DNA of 64,000 nucleotides from GCA-2729515 sp036336695 (GTDB lineage: Bacteria > Myxococcota_A > UBA9160 > SMWR01), in contig JAYZFQ010000128.1 in the NCBI GenBank assembly GCA_036336695.1, positions 12,804 through 76,803 on the forward strand. The letters are read 5' to 3'. Of this stretch, positions 48,088 to 56,830 are shown piece by piece (position 1 is the stretch's first letter; each line of letters starts with the position of its first letter). Made by a program: the position numbers and the translations under genes. The notes beneath the pieces are model-generated. The model was not told where the DNA came from, made no database searches, and was given only the letters and a program-made list of their open reading frames with translations.

Positions 48088-49277
48088 CGGATGCGCGCGC
48101 CATCGACGCTGTCGACGGCAAAGGCACGCGCCTCGGCTGCGAGTTCCGGGACGCGCTGCCGATACTCCGCGAGCACGCGCCTGCCGATCGCGTCCGCCTC
48201 GCCGGCCAGAACGAGCGCCACGTTACAGCCGCCGTACCCGGCACCGCTGAACCGCGACCCGAGGACACCCGGGGTCGCGGAGAGGATCTCCTGGATTTCG
48301 CGCTGCTCCTCGGAGCCGGTTTCGTAGTTTTCGATCGAGCTGCGACAGGACTCGGACATGAGCCGGCCGAACGCCACGAGATCGCCGCGTTCCCACGCCG
48401 CGACGCCGCGACGCACGCGGTCGCGTTCGCCGACGAAGTGCCGCGCGCGGCCCCGCTCCGACGGCGGCAGGTCTTCCAGTCGGTCGGCCAGGAGATCCTC
48501 CGGGAGATCGCCGAGGGCGTCGACGGGACCAAGCCCTCCGGCGGCCGCAATCCGCGCGGCGGCAGCACGGCACTCGGCAACCCGCGCGTTGAACGGTGTG
48601 CGCGCGAGGTTGCGTCCGCGGCCGGAGAACACCACCACGAACCGGGTTTCGGGAGCCGCCGCGCCGCTTTCGAGGGCACGCCAGCACAGGTCGCGCGTCC
48701 CGATCTCGAGCAGCTGCCCGCGCCGCGCACCGACCACCGACGCCGGATCGAGCACGCCGCTCTGGACGCCGACGAAAGCGTTCTCCGCCCGGCGCGCCAG
48801 GTTCACGAGTTCCCGTTGCGAGAGTTCGAGACCGTTCACGTCGGCCAGGGCCAGTAGATAGGCCACCAGGACCGAGGCGGAAGACGAAAGCCCTCCCCCC
48901 GGCAGATCCCCGGAAAGCACGCCGATGCAACCCCGCGGCGCACGGGGAAGCCGATCGGCGAGAACTGCGGCGGCCGCGCGGGCATAGCGCCCCCAGTCCA
49001 CGCCGTCATCGGCGACCTCCGACAGGGAAAAGCGCACTTCGTCGGAGAAGTCGGCGCTTTCGAGACACACCTCCGCATCCGGGGCCGGCGCATACGCGAG
49101 ACGCGTGCCGAGCCCGATCGCCATCCCGAGCACGGGGCCGTGCTGGTGATCGATGTGGGCGCCCAGGGGGCAGACCCGGTAGGGGGACACGACCACCCGA
49201 ACGGTATCGAGGGCCACCGACCGCCGCTGCACCAGCGCGACGCGCAAGTTCTGGAGACGCTCCGCGTCGGACTCCAT
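48084..49277 (-). CDS. GHMP-family sugar-1-kinase, galactokinase/galacturonokinase-like
   Basis: A 397-residue GHMP kinase. The substrate motif reads S31PYRVCPLGAHIDHQHG47, which replaces the galactokinase GRVNLIGEHTDY. From memory, the CPLGAHIDHQ form is that of plant-type galacturonokinases. P126GGGLSSSAS135 is the ATP-binding loop, and RFSGAGYGGCNVALV is motif 3. It probably phosphorylates C1 of galactose or galacturonate. Together with the coupled nucleotidyltransferase it would make a nucleotide sugar. ATG 49277 lies in the duplicated 65-base segment's upstream edge; TAGGA lies nearby. Confidence 0.8.
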   Translation of the reverse strand: MESDAERLQNLRVALVQRRSVALDTVRVVVSPYRVCPLGAHIDHQHGPVLGMAIGLGTRLAYAPAPDAEVCLESADFSDEVRFSLSEVADDGVDWGRYARAAAAVLADRLPRAPRGCIGVLSGDLPGGGLSSSASVLVAYLLALADVNGLELSQRELVNLARRAENAFVGVQSGVLDPASVVGARRGQLLEIGTRDLCWRALESGAAAPETRFVVVFSGRGRNLARTPFNARVAECRAAAARIAAAGGLGPVDALGDLPEDLLADRLEDLPPSERGRARHFVGERDRVRRGVAAWERGDLVAFGRLMSESCRSSIENYETGSEEQREIQEILSATPGVLGSRFSGAGYGGCNVALVLAGEADAIGRRVLAEYRQRVPELAAEARAFAVDSVDGARIR

Positions 49278-49282
49278 GGAGC

Positions 49283-49418
49283 GGGCATCCTACCACCGGG
49301 GCATCTAGCCCATGCGTCGCCGAATGTCCTCGCGCAGCACCCGCTTGTGGGCCGGGCATCCTACCACCGGGGCGCCTAGCCCAGACGTCGCCGAATGTCC
49401 TCGCGCAGCGCCTGCTTG
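49283..49418. repeat. Tandem duplication of the 3' end of an acyl-CoA ligase gene
   Basis: Copy one is 49283-49347 and copy two is 49354-49418. They match at 59 of 65 bases by my count, with an offset of 71. Copy two is the true end of the ligase gene on the minus strand (ALREDIRRRLG, stop at 49376) plus its downstream bases. Copy one spells a second ending, KRVLREDIRRRMG and a stop, between the ligase and the kinase genes. It now forms part of the leader of the kinase gene. Confidence 0.9.
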
Positions 49419-50914
49419 GCCACCTTTCCGCCCGAAGCGCGGGGCAGCGCGTCGACGACCTCGAGGCGCTCGGGAAACCACTCCTTCGAAACACCGGCTT
49501 CCGCGAGGTGGGCGACGAGTGCTTCCAGGGTGAGCGCGGCGCCCGGCCGCAGTTCCGCGTAGACGCAGACGCGTTCCCCGAAGACGGGATCGGGCATGGC
49601 GACCGCCGCGGCGAGGGCGATCGCGGGGTGCGTCGAGACGGCCGCCTCCACGGCCGGCCCGCTGATGTTCTTGCCCCCGCGGATGATGAAGTCGGCCGCC
49701 CGACCGATCACCCGCAGGATCCCGTCTTCCAGCGTGGCAATGTCGCCGGTGAGCATCCAACCGTCTTCGCGCACCAGCTTCGCGTTGGCCGCGTCGTCCT
49801 CGTAGTAACCGTGGCACGTGAGCGCACCGCGGCAACCCGGTTGTCCTCGCCCGGTCTCGGTGACATCGGCACCGTCCTCGTCGAACAGCCGCACCTGCAT
49901 CGAATCGATGACACGGCCGGCGCTCTCGAGACGCACGTCCCGGGAATCGCGAAGCGTCGTGCGCGAAAGCGCCCCCGTTTCGTTCGAGCCGTAGAACTGG
50001 AGCACCGCCGCACCGGTCCGTTCCTCGAACTCGATCGCCCGCTCCGTCGGCACGGCCTCACCGCCGGTGAAGAGCACCCGAAGCGAACTCAGGTCCCGGC
50101 GCTCGATGTCGGGCGAGTTGAGCAGCAGGATGAACTGGGTCGACACCGCGGCCAATACGCTCACCCGGTGCGCCTCGATCTCAGCGAGTGCGCGGTCGGG
50201 GTCGAAACGCTCCATCAGCAACGTCGGCGCCCCGAGCAACGCGGGCGTGAAGTGCGCCGTCCACAGGCCGAAACCGAACGGCGCCGGCAGCAGGCTCATG
50301 AACACGTCGCGTTCGGAGAGATCGGCGGCTTCGACCGCGAGAGCGTGAAAGTGGAACCAGCGCGCCTGGTGCTGGGTCACGCACTTCGGCAGGCCAGTGG
50401 TCCCCGACGTGGAATTGAGCAGGAAAAGGGCATCGGGGTCGATCGCCCGCTCCTCCCAGCCGACCCCGGATCCGCCGGCGAACACCGCTTCGCCCGCCTC
50501 CAAGTCTCCCGCCACGATCCAGTGATGCCGCAGTCCGAAACCCGCGCCGCGCAGTTCTTCGAAGAGCGCCCTCGCATCGACTTCGCGCTGCCGAGCGGGG
50601 CTGACCAGGGCGGCCGCCGCCGTCTTCTGGAGCAGGTGGCGCACTTCGGCGGGACCCGCCCGCGGACCGATGCCCACTACGACGAGCCCGGCCTTTTCGC
50701 AGGCCAACCAGACGGCGTGAACGCCGGGGCCATCGGGCAACCACACGGCGACGCGATCGCCGGGCACGAGGTCGGACCCAGCGAGCACCCCGGCGAAGCG
50801 GTCGCTCCGCTCGTGGTAGTCCAGCCACGAGAGCTCCCGGCTCCCCTCTCGAAACGCGATGCCGCTCGGGTCGCGCGCCGCGTTCTCCGCAACCACCCGG
50901 GCCAGGGCTCTCAT
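49376..50914 (-). CDS. AMP-dependent acyl-CoA synthetase/ligase
   Basis: A 512-residue adenylating enzyme. STSGTTGLPK is the P-loop (A3), QFYGSNETGALS the A5 motif, GWMLTGDIATL A7, and GRAADFIIRGGKNISGPAVE A8, with the catalytic lysine in ASGGKVAKQ (A10). The start V-A-E-N-A-A-R-D-P-S is typical. Active-site motifs are complete. Substrate may be an aromatic or fatty acid. ATG 50914 is the first Met before the conserved part; the longer open frame to 51064 lacks conservation. Downstream, its 3' end is duplicated (49283-49347). Confidence 0.9.
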   Translation of the reverse strand: MRALARVVAENAARDPSGIAFREGSRELSWLDYHERSDRFAGVLAGSDLVPGDRVAVWLPDGPGVHAVWLACEKAGLVVVGIGPRAGPAEVRHLLQKTAAAALVSPARQREVDARALFEELRGAGFGLRHHWIVAGDLEAGEAVFAGGSGVGWEERAIDPDALFLLNSTSGTTGLPKCVTQHQARWFHFHALAVEAADLSERDVFMSLLPAPFGFGLWTAHFTPALLGAPTLLMERFDPDRALAEIEAHRVSVLAAVSTQFILLLNSPDIERRDLSSLRVLFTGGEAVPTERAIEFEERTGAAVLQFYGSNETGALSRTTLRDSRDVRLESAGRVIDSMQVRLFDEDGADVTETGRGQPGCRGALTCHGYYEDDAANAKLVREDGWMLTGDIATLEDGILRVIGRAADFIIRGGKNISGPAVEAAVSTHPAIALAAAVAMPDPVFGERVCVYAELRPGAALTLEALVAHLAEAGVSKEWFPERLEVVDALPRASGGKVAKQALREDIRRRLG

Positions 50915-50963
50915 CGCTCGGCCTCTCCGGTACCGCGCGGGTTGCGCGCCGCGGCCTCGGCGA

Positions 50964-51422
50964 TCACCCGGGGGTACCCAGGAGGAGCGCACGGATCGTG
51001 CGTTCCCGGTGATCGAAGATCCGCTCGAGTTGGCGACGCACGATCGGACGCGCCACTTCGCCAAAGGGCGGCAGCGGCAGGGACCAGTCGACTTCGTCCT
51101 CGACCTCGGTACCGCCCGGGACTTCCCGGAAACGGTGCGTGTGCACCCAGCTTCGATAGGGCCCGCGGACCTGTTCGTCGACGAAGGATGCCTCCGGTTG
51201 CCACGCGGTAATCTCCGTCCGCCAACCGAACCGCACGCCGAAGAGCTGCAGCCGGTAATCGATGAGCGCGCCCACCCGCATTTCGATGGGAAGAGGCGTC
51301 ACGAACTCGAAGGCCAGTTCGGGCGGCGTGATCCGCTGCAGGTTTCCGGCGTCTGCAAAGAAACGGAACACCTCGGAACGCGGCAGGGGGAGTTCGGTCC
51401 GGCGGTAAAGGCGATGGATCAT
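50964..51422 (-). CDS. SRPBCC family protein (START-like, COQ10/PYR-like)
   Basis: A 152-residue single-domain protein of the SRPBCC fold. RRTELPLPRSEVFRFFADAGNLQRITPPELAFEF is the typical opening of this group (strand, then F-x-F-x-x-x-x-N-L). GALIDYRLQLFGVRFGWRTEITAWQP, VDEQVRGPYRSWVHTHRF and WSLPLPPFG follow. The fold binds a hydrophobic ligand in a central cavity. ATG 51422 (MIHRLYRR) is preferred; ATG 51458 is also in frame. It lies 50 bases upstream of the ligase gene on the same strand and is divergent from the acyltransferase gene. Confidence 0.78.
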   Translation of the reverse strand: MIHRLYRRTELPLPRSEVFRFFADAGNLQRITPPELAFEFVTPLPIEMRVGALIDYRLQLFGVRFGWRTEITAWQPEASFVDEQVRGPYRSWVHTHRFREVPGGTEVEDEVDWSLPLPPFGEVARPIVRRQLERIFDHRERTIRALLLGTPG

Positions 51423-51499
51423 GGGTATAACTCTAATCGCAGACTGCTTCGCGTCCACGCCCGGAGAGGAACGCGAGCCGATCCAGGGGGAAGGGAAGC

Positions 51500-52495
51500 A
51501 TGGGGCTGGGCCGCTTCGGACGACGAGCGCTCACGGTCCCCGCGTTCCTGCTGCTCGCTGCCGGAGGTGTGGTTCTCGCGCCGCTCTGGCTTCCGAGCCT
51601 CGCGATCGTCGACCTCGTGCGCGGCGGAAACTGGCGCTCGCTGCGTTGCGGCAGCTTCTTCGCCTTCTTCTTCCTGTGCGAGACTGTCGGCATCCTGGCG
51701 AGTTTCGGAATCTGGCTCGGGAACGGAGTCGGGCGCAGCGCGGCGCGGGAGCGCTTTCTGCGCGACAACTTCCGGCTCCAGTGCTGGTGGGCCCGAACGC
51801 TCTATCGCGGCGCGGCACGGATCTTCTCCTTCACGACCGAGGTCGACGGACAAGAGGCCGCCGAGCGCACCCCCTTCCTGCTCTTCCTCCGCCACGCCGC
51901 GGTTGCCGACACCCTGTTGGCCGCGGTGTTCGTGTCGGACCCGTTCGGCGTACGCCTGCGGTACGTGCTGAAACGCGAACTCCTGTGGGATCCCTGCCTC
52001 GACATCGTCGGCAACCGGCTGCCCAATCATTTCGTGGATCGGACACCGGAGGACCGGGGCGTCGAAATCGACGAACTCGCCCGACTCGCCGACGGCCTGG
52101 AGAACGGCGAGGGGGTCCTGATCTATCCCGAGGGCACCCGTTTTACCGAAGCCAAGCGCACCCGCGCACTCGCACGCCTCCGTGAACGCGGCCCGGCCGA
52201 AATGGCGCGCCGCGCCGAGGGTCTGGTTCGCGTCCTGCCGCCGCGCCCCGGTGGACCCCTGGCGCTCGTCGAACGCGCCCCTCAGGCCGACGTCGTGTTC
52301 TGCGCACACGCGGGCTTCGAAGGTGCCGGAAACTTTCGAGACCTCTGGGCCGGTTCCCTCGTGGGCAAGCACATGCGTGTGCGCTTCTGGCGGGTCCCCG
52401 CAGCGGAGATCCCCGAAGCGCCCGGGGAGCGTCTCGACTGGCTCTTCGACCAGTGGGAAGCCATCGACCGCTGGCTCGCCGAGGTCGCCGGCTGA
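51500..52495 (+). CDS. Lysophospholipid/1-acylglycerol-3-phosphate acyltransferase family protein
   Basis: A 331-residue membrane acyltransferase (PlsC-like). Two membrane helices lie near residues 10-35 and 50-68. The catalytic H-x-x-x-x-D motif is in FLRHAAVADTLL, and the substrate motif is YPEGTRF. The C-terminus has a conserved Trp-rich end. It probably acylates lysophospholipids or glycerol-3-phosphate derivatives at the inner membrane. ATG 51500 follows GGGGAAGGAAGC. It is convergent with the VOC gene (10 bases). Confidence 0.85.
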   Translation: MGLGRFGRRALTVPAFLLLAAGGVVLAPLWLPSLAIVDLVRGGNWRSLRCGSFFAFFFLCETVGILASFGIWLGNGVGRSAARERFLRDNFRLQCWWARTLYRGAARIFSFTTEVDGQEAAERTPFLLFLRHAAVADTLLAAVFVSDPFGVRLRYVLKRELLWDPCLDIVGNRLPNHFVDRTPEDRGVEIDELARLADGLENGEGVLIYPEGTRFTEAKRTRALARLRERGPAEMARRAEGLVRVLPPRPGGPLALVERAPQADVVFCAHAGFEGAGNFRDLWAGSLVGKHMRVRFWRVPAAEIPEAPGERLDWLFDQWEAIDRWLAEVAG

Positions 52496-52505
52496 GCGCC
52501 AGCGA

Positions 52506-52910
52506 CTAGTCGACCGTCGAGAGCAACTCCAGCAGGTTTCCATCGGGATCTCGGAAATACACCGAGGCCCCGGTCATGCCATCGGCTGCGGGCCGCGGCA
52601 CCGGACCTTCGATCACCTCCACCCCGTGCGCTTCGAGCAGGGCGATCGCGTCGGCGAGGGGCGCGTCCCAGCGAAAGCAGACGTCACCGGAACCCGGTGT
52701 CGGAACCCGCGCGTGAGGCTGGCCCTCGTTTCCGGCCTGGTGGACGTTGATCACGTTGGCCCCGAGACAGAGCGAAACGATGGGGCACTCACCGCGACGC
52801 CACAGGTCCTCGTAGAGCACCTCGCACCCGAACAGCTCGCGGTAGAACGCGATGGTCCGCCCGATGTCGGCCACCGTGATGGCCCAGTGGTCGAAGCCGC
52901 GAATCGTCAC
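52506..52910 (-). CDS. VOC family (glyoxalase/dioxygenase-fold) protein
   Basis: A 134-residue protein with one vicinal-oxygen-chelate module pair. VTIRGFDHWAITVADIGRTIAFY starts it with a candidate metal-ligand His, and INVHQAG with another. VYFRDPDGNLLELL is the usual C-terminal strand with the last Glu ligand. It could be a glyoxalase-like lyase, an extradiol dioxygenase or a resistance protein; nothing distinguishes these. GTG 52910 is used. It lies 35 bases downstream of the amidohydrolase gene on the same strand. Confidence 0.8.
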   Translation of the reverse strand: MTIRGFDHWAITVADIGRTIAFYRELFGCEVLYEDLWRRGECPIVSLCLGANVINVHQAGNEGQPHARVPTPGSGDVCFRWDAPLADAIALLEAHGVEVIEGPVPRPAADGMTGASVYFRDPDGNLLELLSTVD

Positions 52911-52945
52911 GTCTCGGCGTGTTCCGCCCGGGAATCGTCCGGCAC

Positions 52946-54037
52946 TCAGCCGAGGCCCACGCCGTACAAAGCCGCGCAGTTGTCGCACACCACCCGGCGC
53001 ACGGTTTCCTCGCCCAGTGCGGCGAGGGGAGAATCCGCAATCGCCTGGCGCGAATGGGGCCAGGTGCTGTCGCCGTGCGGGTAATCCGATGCCCACATCA
53101 CGTTGCTCACCCCGATGCGAGGCAACAATTCGACCCCGAGCTTTTCGTCCTCGTAGGTCAAATAGACTTGCCGCGAGAAGATCTCGCTGGGAAGCATGGA
53201 AAGCCGGTGGTCCTGGGTCTTCTCGTAGTACTGGTGGTGCTCGTGGTCGAGCCGCTCCAACACGTAGGGCACCCACCCGAGACCGGCCTCGCCGAGCACG
53301 AGCTTCACGTCGGGGCGCTGCTCGAGAATCCCCGAGAAGATCATCCCCGCCAGGATCTCGTCGAGTTGCATCGGGATCACAGCCACGAAGGCGGGGAAAC
53401 GCCAGGAGCCGAGTTTCGGGCGCAAGCTGTGGGCGCCCGGCCCGAGATGGACCGAGATCGGGAGGGCCGCATCCTGGGCAACGTCCCAGAACGCGTGCCA
53501 GCCATCTTCGAAGATCGGCTCGGTACCGGGACTCTGGTGCACGATCGCCCCCCGGTGTCCGAGCTTCGCGACCCGGGCGAGTTCGTCGGCCGCCGTCTTC
53601 GGGTCGTGGCTGGGGATGTCGGCGAGCACCAGCAGCCGGTCCGGCTCCGCCGCGTTGAACTCCGCGGCCCAGTCGTTGTACGCGCGCATGCAGGCCGCCG
53701 CGAGTTCCGGGTCCGCCACGCGCATCTGCGTCGTGGTGGGGCTGTAGATCACGTGGGCGTACACCCCGTCCCGGTCCATGTCCTCGAGACGTTGCGCCGG
53801 CGTTCCCGGCCGATAGCCGTGCTCTTCGGAACGGATGTAGCCGGCCCCCTTCCTTCCGCTCGGGCTCGCCTGCTCGCCGTCGATGACCCAGACCGGGCCG
53901 TCGTCGCCCTCCATGACCCGCGGACCGCGCTCGCGCAGCGCCTTGGGCAAGCGGGTTTCGAAGAGGTCGGGGGGCAGGACGTGGATGTCCATGTGGTCGT
54001 CGGCCGAAACGAGACGCTGGTCGTTGCTGAGGGGCAT
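52946..54037 (-). CDS. Amidohydrolase family protein (ACMSD-like)
   Basis: A 363-residue TIM-barrel metal hydrolase of the Amidohydro_2/ACMSD group. VSADDHMDIH near residue 10 supplies metal ligands (H15 and H19). YIRSEEHGYRPGTPAQRLEDMDRDGV, ISVHLGPGAHS near residue 197 and NVMWASDYPHGDSTWPHS (Asp, His) complete the set. Such genes decarboxylate or hydrolyse ring-cleavage products. Substrate is unknown. ATG 54037 has GGAGG six bases upstream. Together with the VOC, amidohydrolase and CoA-transferase genes it forms one minus-strand catabolic block. Confidence 0.85.
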   Translation of the reverse strand: MPLSNDQRLVSADDHMDIHVLPPDLFETRLPKALRERGPRVMEGDDGPVWVIDGEQASPSGRKGAGYIRSEEHGYRPGTPAQRLEDMDRDGVYAHVIYSPTTTQMRVADPELAAACMRAYNDWAAEFNAAEPDRLLVLADIPSHDPKTAADELARVAKLGHRGAIVHQSPGTEPIFEDGWHAFWDVAQDAALPISVHLGPGAHSLRPKLGSWRFPAFVAVIPMQLDEILAGMIFSGILEQRPDVKLVLGEAGLGWVPYVLERLDHEHHQYYEKTQDHRLSMLPSEIFSRQVYLTYEDEKLGVELLPRIGVSNVMWASDYPHGDSTWPHSRQAIADSPLAALGEETVRRVVCDNCAALYGVGLG

Positions 54038-54070
54038 GGGGGACCTCCGAAAACGGAATCTGACGGTGTG

Positions 54071-55462
54071 TCAGATTAGCACCCGAACGCCCCCGCACCA
54101 CGTCGCGCGAACCCGGGACGCCGAGAGTTCCTCCCGCGCGCGGCGCCAGGGCACGTCCAGCAGGCAGAGGTCTCCGCGCGCCCCGGCGACGACGCGCCGG
54201 GGCCGGCTGCCCGGCGCCGCGGCCGGCGTCGTGAAGAGCGCCAGGGCGCGCTCCGGCGTGAGCGACTCGTCCGCTCCCAGCAATTGGCCCCCTGCGCTGC
54301 GACGATCCACGGCTGCGCGCATGGCGGCCCAGGGGTCCCCGCTCCCGAAGGGCGCGTCCGTTCCGCCGCCCAGCGGAATCCGCGCTTCCGCAAAACCGCG
54401 ACAACGGTAGAGCCAGGGGAGATCCTCTCCGGCGACTTCGGCGAGATAGGCGTCGCCGCGCTCGGCCAGGAAATTCGGTTGGGTCACCACCGTCACCGGG
54501 ATCTCGGCGAGGATCTCCAGCACCGGCGGCGGCGCCACCGACGCGTGCTCGATCCGATCGCCCTCGCGGCAACCGGCGGCGCGCAGCGCCGCAGCGGCGA
54601 GGACGAGTTCCGCCCGGGTGACACAGTGCACCGCTACATTGCGCCCGGCCGCGTGGGCCTCCGCCATCCGTGCAACCAACGCGTCGAAATCCGGCAGACG
54701 CGCTTCATCGAGGATCAACTTCACCGCCCCACGGGCCACACCGCTGCCCGCCGGGGGTTCCGGGAGTTCGTTCCGCCCCATCACCACCAGGCGCTGGGGC
54801 AAGGCGCCCGAGGCCACGGCAGCTCCGAAACCGGCGAGTTCCTCGGCCCCGTTGGCCGGCGTCGCATCGGTGACCCCCGTGACGCCGCAGGCGGCGAGAC
54901 GACGCCCGACGCCGGAAAGGTCCGGCGCTGCCGTTTCCGGCAGCCGATCCCGCAGCCAGTCGTCCAGGCGGTAGAGCAGGCCCGTGCAACGCCCGGCGGC
55001 ATCGCGCTCCACGCCCGGGGCGTCGCGCCCGGCGTCGAGACCGAGCGCCGCGATCCCCGCCGAATTCACGCACCACAGGGCACCGCTGCGGTGCTGGACA
55101 CGCACGGGAACCGAAGGCACCAGGGCGTCGAGCGCCGCCCGGTCGAGCGTACCCGCCACCGATTCGTGGTAGCCGACACCGCGCACCCAGCCGTCGCGGG
55201 GCTCCGCGTCGCCCAGCGCCCGGGCCAGTTCCTCGACGCAGGTGACGTCGGGCGGCCCGCAACGCACCGAGCGCAGGGCCGCAGCCCAGGCATAGAGGTG
55301 GAGGTGGTGGTCGTGGAGACCGGGCAGCAGCGCGCCGCCCGCCGCGTCGCAGATCGTCTCGCCCGGCTCCGGCTCGAGGTGCTCCGCCACCGCCGCAATC
55401 GCCTCCCCCGCGAGACGAACGTCCCGGGGCCGCCCGTCGACTTCGGCGTTGCGGATCAGCAC
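54071..55462 (-). CDS. Metal-dependent amidohydrolase (YtcJ-like)
   Basis: A 463-residue amidohydrolase. The beta-sandwich start is VLIRNAEVDGRPRDV, and LLPGLHDHHLHLY is the HxH metal motif. AVHCVTRAE and IEHASVAPP carry further His ligands, and GGGTDAPFGSGDPWAAM has the catalytic Asp. The C-terminal strands close with ATWCGGVRVLI. GTG 55462 is used; it overlaps the stop of the upstream CoA transferase by seven bases. The longer open frame up to 56617 is an artefact of the neighbouring gene. Confidence 0.85.
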   Translation of the reverse strand: MLIRNAEVDGRPRDVRLAGEAIAAVAEHLEPEPGETICDAAGGALLPGLHDHHLHLYAWAAALRSVRCGPPDVTCVEELARALGDAEPRDGWVRGVGYHESVAGTLDRAALDALVPSVPVRVQHRSGALWCVNSAGIAALGLDAGRDAPGVERDAAGRCTGLLYRLDDWLRDRLPETAAPDLSGVGRRLAACGVTGVTDATPANGAEELAGFGAAVASGALPQRLVVMGRNELPEPPAGSGVARGAVKLILDEARLPDFDALVARMAEAHAAGRNVAVHCVTRAELVLAAAALRAAGCREGDRIEHASVAPPPVLEILAEIPVTVVTQPNFLAERGDAYLAEVAGEDLPWLYRCRGFAEARIPLGGGTDAPFGSGDPWAAMRAAVDRRSAGGQLLGADESLTPERALALFTTPAAAPGSRPRRVVAGARGDLCLLDVPWRRAREELSASRVRATWCGGVRVLI

Positions 55463-56712
55463 GGGCGCGCACGGGGCGGCGCGACGAGGGCGCGGAGGCC
55501 ACCGACCTCCACCGCGTGGCCCCCTGGGACCGGAACGACTTGCCCCTCCCGGCTCCGCCCCGGGTTTGCAACGAGGTGCTTCACGCAGCCGGCAAGCGAA
55601 ACGTCCACCAGGTGCCCGCCGCCCAGGCCAAAGGAGGCGAGGGCCGCGACGGCGGCATGCAGACCCGCCAGGGGATCCGCCACGGCGTCCCCGCAGAACA
55701 GGGGCGCATCGGGGACACCCGTCGCTGCGCACAGCCCGCCGGCCGCCGCGGCGTCGTCCCCGAAGGCGACCCAGTCGGCAGCCGGTAGTTCCCGACCGTG
55801 GCCGGTGAGCCCGATCCAGGTCAGTCCCGGGCGCTCGCGAACCGCGGCCGCCGCATCGATGCCCCACTGGCGCAGGGCCCGCGGACGCGACGCTTCGATG
55901 ACCACGTCGGCGCGCGCGATCAAGTCCGGCAGATCCCCGAGTTCCCGGGCCACGCATTCCTTGTTGCTGTTCAACAAGGTGAAGAAGTCGCGGTTGCCCC
56001 GACGAGCACCATCGGGGCGCGACGGGCTCTCGACCTTGAGCACCCGGGCACCCGCCAGGCCGAGCAGGTGGGCGCACAGGGGACCCGCCCAGAGCGACGA
56101 CAGGTCGACCACGAGCGGACGCGCCCCGGGGCTGCGGCGCACCGGCGTGCCCGGCGCGGACACCGCGCACCACGGAAGCGGACCGGTGGGGGGCGTCGCC
56201 GCCGGCGAAACCGGGAGGGCCAGCAACCGGGCGCGCTCCAGGAGTGCCGCCACCGGACGCCCGGCGACCCGGGCTTCGACGAAATTCCAGGGATCTCCCA
56301 CCGGCGCGTCGCCCAGCCATGCGGGCAAGCTCGCGACGTCGTCCTCCCGGGCGAGGTTCACGGCCAGCCACCCATCGGCGCAGCGCACCAGGCGGCAGCT
56401 TCCGCCGGGGGAAATCCGGCCGCGGCGGCCGTAACCGAAGCAGGCGGCCCGTTCGCCCAGGAGCGCCGCGCCGTCGAGCGCCCGCAGCGCGGGGTTCCCC
56501 GACAGCTGCGCCAACACGCCCACCGCCGCCCGCGCGGCCGTCGCCAGGGGCGCCGGCGCCAGGCGAGGGGGGCCGTCGGCCTCCCCCGTCAGCGCCATGG
56601 CACCCGACTGCGCCCACTCCAGGTCGGGGTGCGGAAGTTCCTCGCCGAGCCGGGAGGCAAGCGCCTCGCCCGACAGGAGGGACTCGCGGAGCCCGGGAGC
56701 GGTCGGTTCCAT
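55456..56712 (-). CDS. CaiB/BaiF-family CoA transferase with swapped halves
   Basis: A 418-residue family III CoA transferase. The usual N-terminal motif L-V-V-D-L-S-S-L-W-A-G-P-L-C-A-H-L-L lies at residues 200-217, not at the start, followed by V-L-K-V-E-S-P and FFTLLNSNKECVA at 225-255 and ADVVIEASRPRAL near 268-280. The first 195 residues instead contain what normally comes later: WAQSGAMALTGEADGPP (33-49) and the C-terminal strand pattern ADGWLAVNLARED (112-124). This looks like a permuted or fused enzyme. ATG 56712 is the first Met. It is coupled to the amidohydrolase. Confidence 0.75.
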   Translation of the reverse strand: MEPTAPGLRESLLSGEALASRLGEELPHPDLEWAQSGAMALTGEADGPPRLAPAPLATAARAAVGVLAQLSGNPALRALDGAALLGERAACFGYGRRGRISPGGSCRLVRCADGWLAVNLAREDDVASLPAWLGDAPVGDPWNFVEARVAGRPVAALLERARLLALPVSPAATPPTGPLPWCAVSAPGTPVRRSPGARPLVVDLSSLWAGPLCAHLLGLAGARVLKVESPSRPDGARRGNRDFFTLLNSNKECVARELGDLPDLIARADVVIEASRPRALRQWGIDAAAAVRERPGLTWIGLTGHGRELPAADWVAFGDDAAAAGGLCAATGVPDAPLFCGDAVADPLAGLHAAVAALASFGLGGGHLVDVSLAGCVKHLVANPGRSREGQVVPVPGGHAVEVGGLRALVAPPRARPC

Positions 56713-56793
56713 GGAATCAGCATACCTGGGCCGCAACGGCCACCGGGCGACCCGCAGCAACCTCCCCCACGCGTCTTCCACAGCGCAACGGGA

Positions 56794-56803
56794 ATGGTAT
56801 TCT
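56794..56803 (+). promoter_or_regulatory. Shared promoter element ATGGTATTCT
   Basis: The ten bases ATGGTATTCT, containing a -10-like TATTCT, occur here 27 bases before the ATG of the small cysteine protein gene. The same ten bases occur at 60382-60391 in the TetR/SDR promoter. The shared element suggests one sigma factor or regulator; no matching -35 is obvious. Confidence 0.35.
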
Positions 56804-56830
56804 GGGCCCCCTTTCGGCGGAGGACGACCC

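Noticed and set aside
49283..49418. CRISPR-like or mobile repeat
   Set aside because: Only two copies, adjacent, with coding content explained by a gene-end duplication. No target-site duplication or transposase.
49305..49835. Minus-strand open frame at the end of the acyl-CoA ligase
   Set aside because: It lies in another frame of the ligase gene and only borrows the duplicated last codons. No start or family support.
55463..56617. Fusion of the YtcJ-like amidohydrolase with an upstream extension
   Set aside because: The extension is an out-of-frame reading of the CoA transferase gene, which has its own clear motifs.
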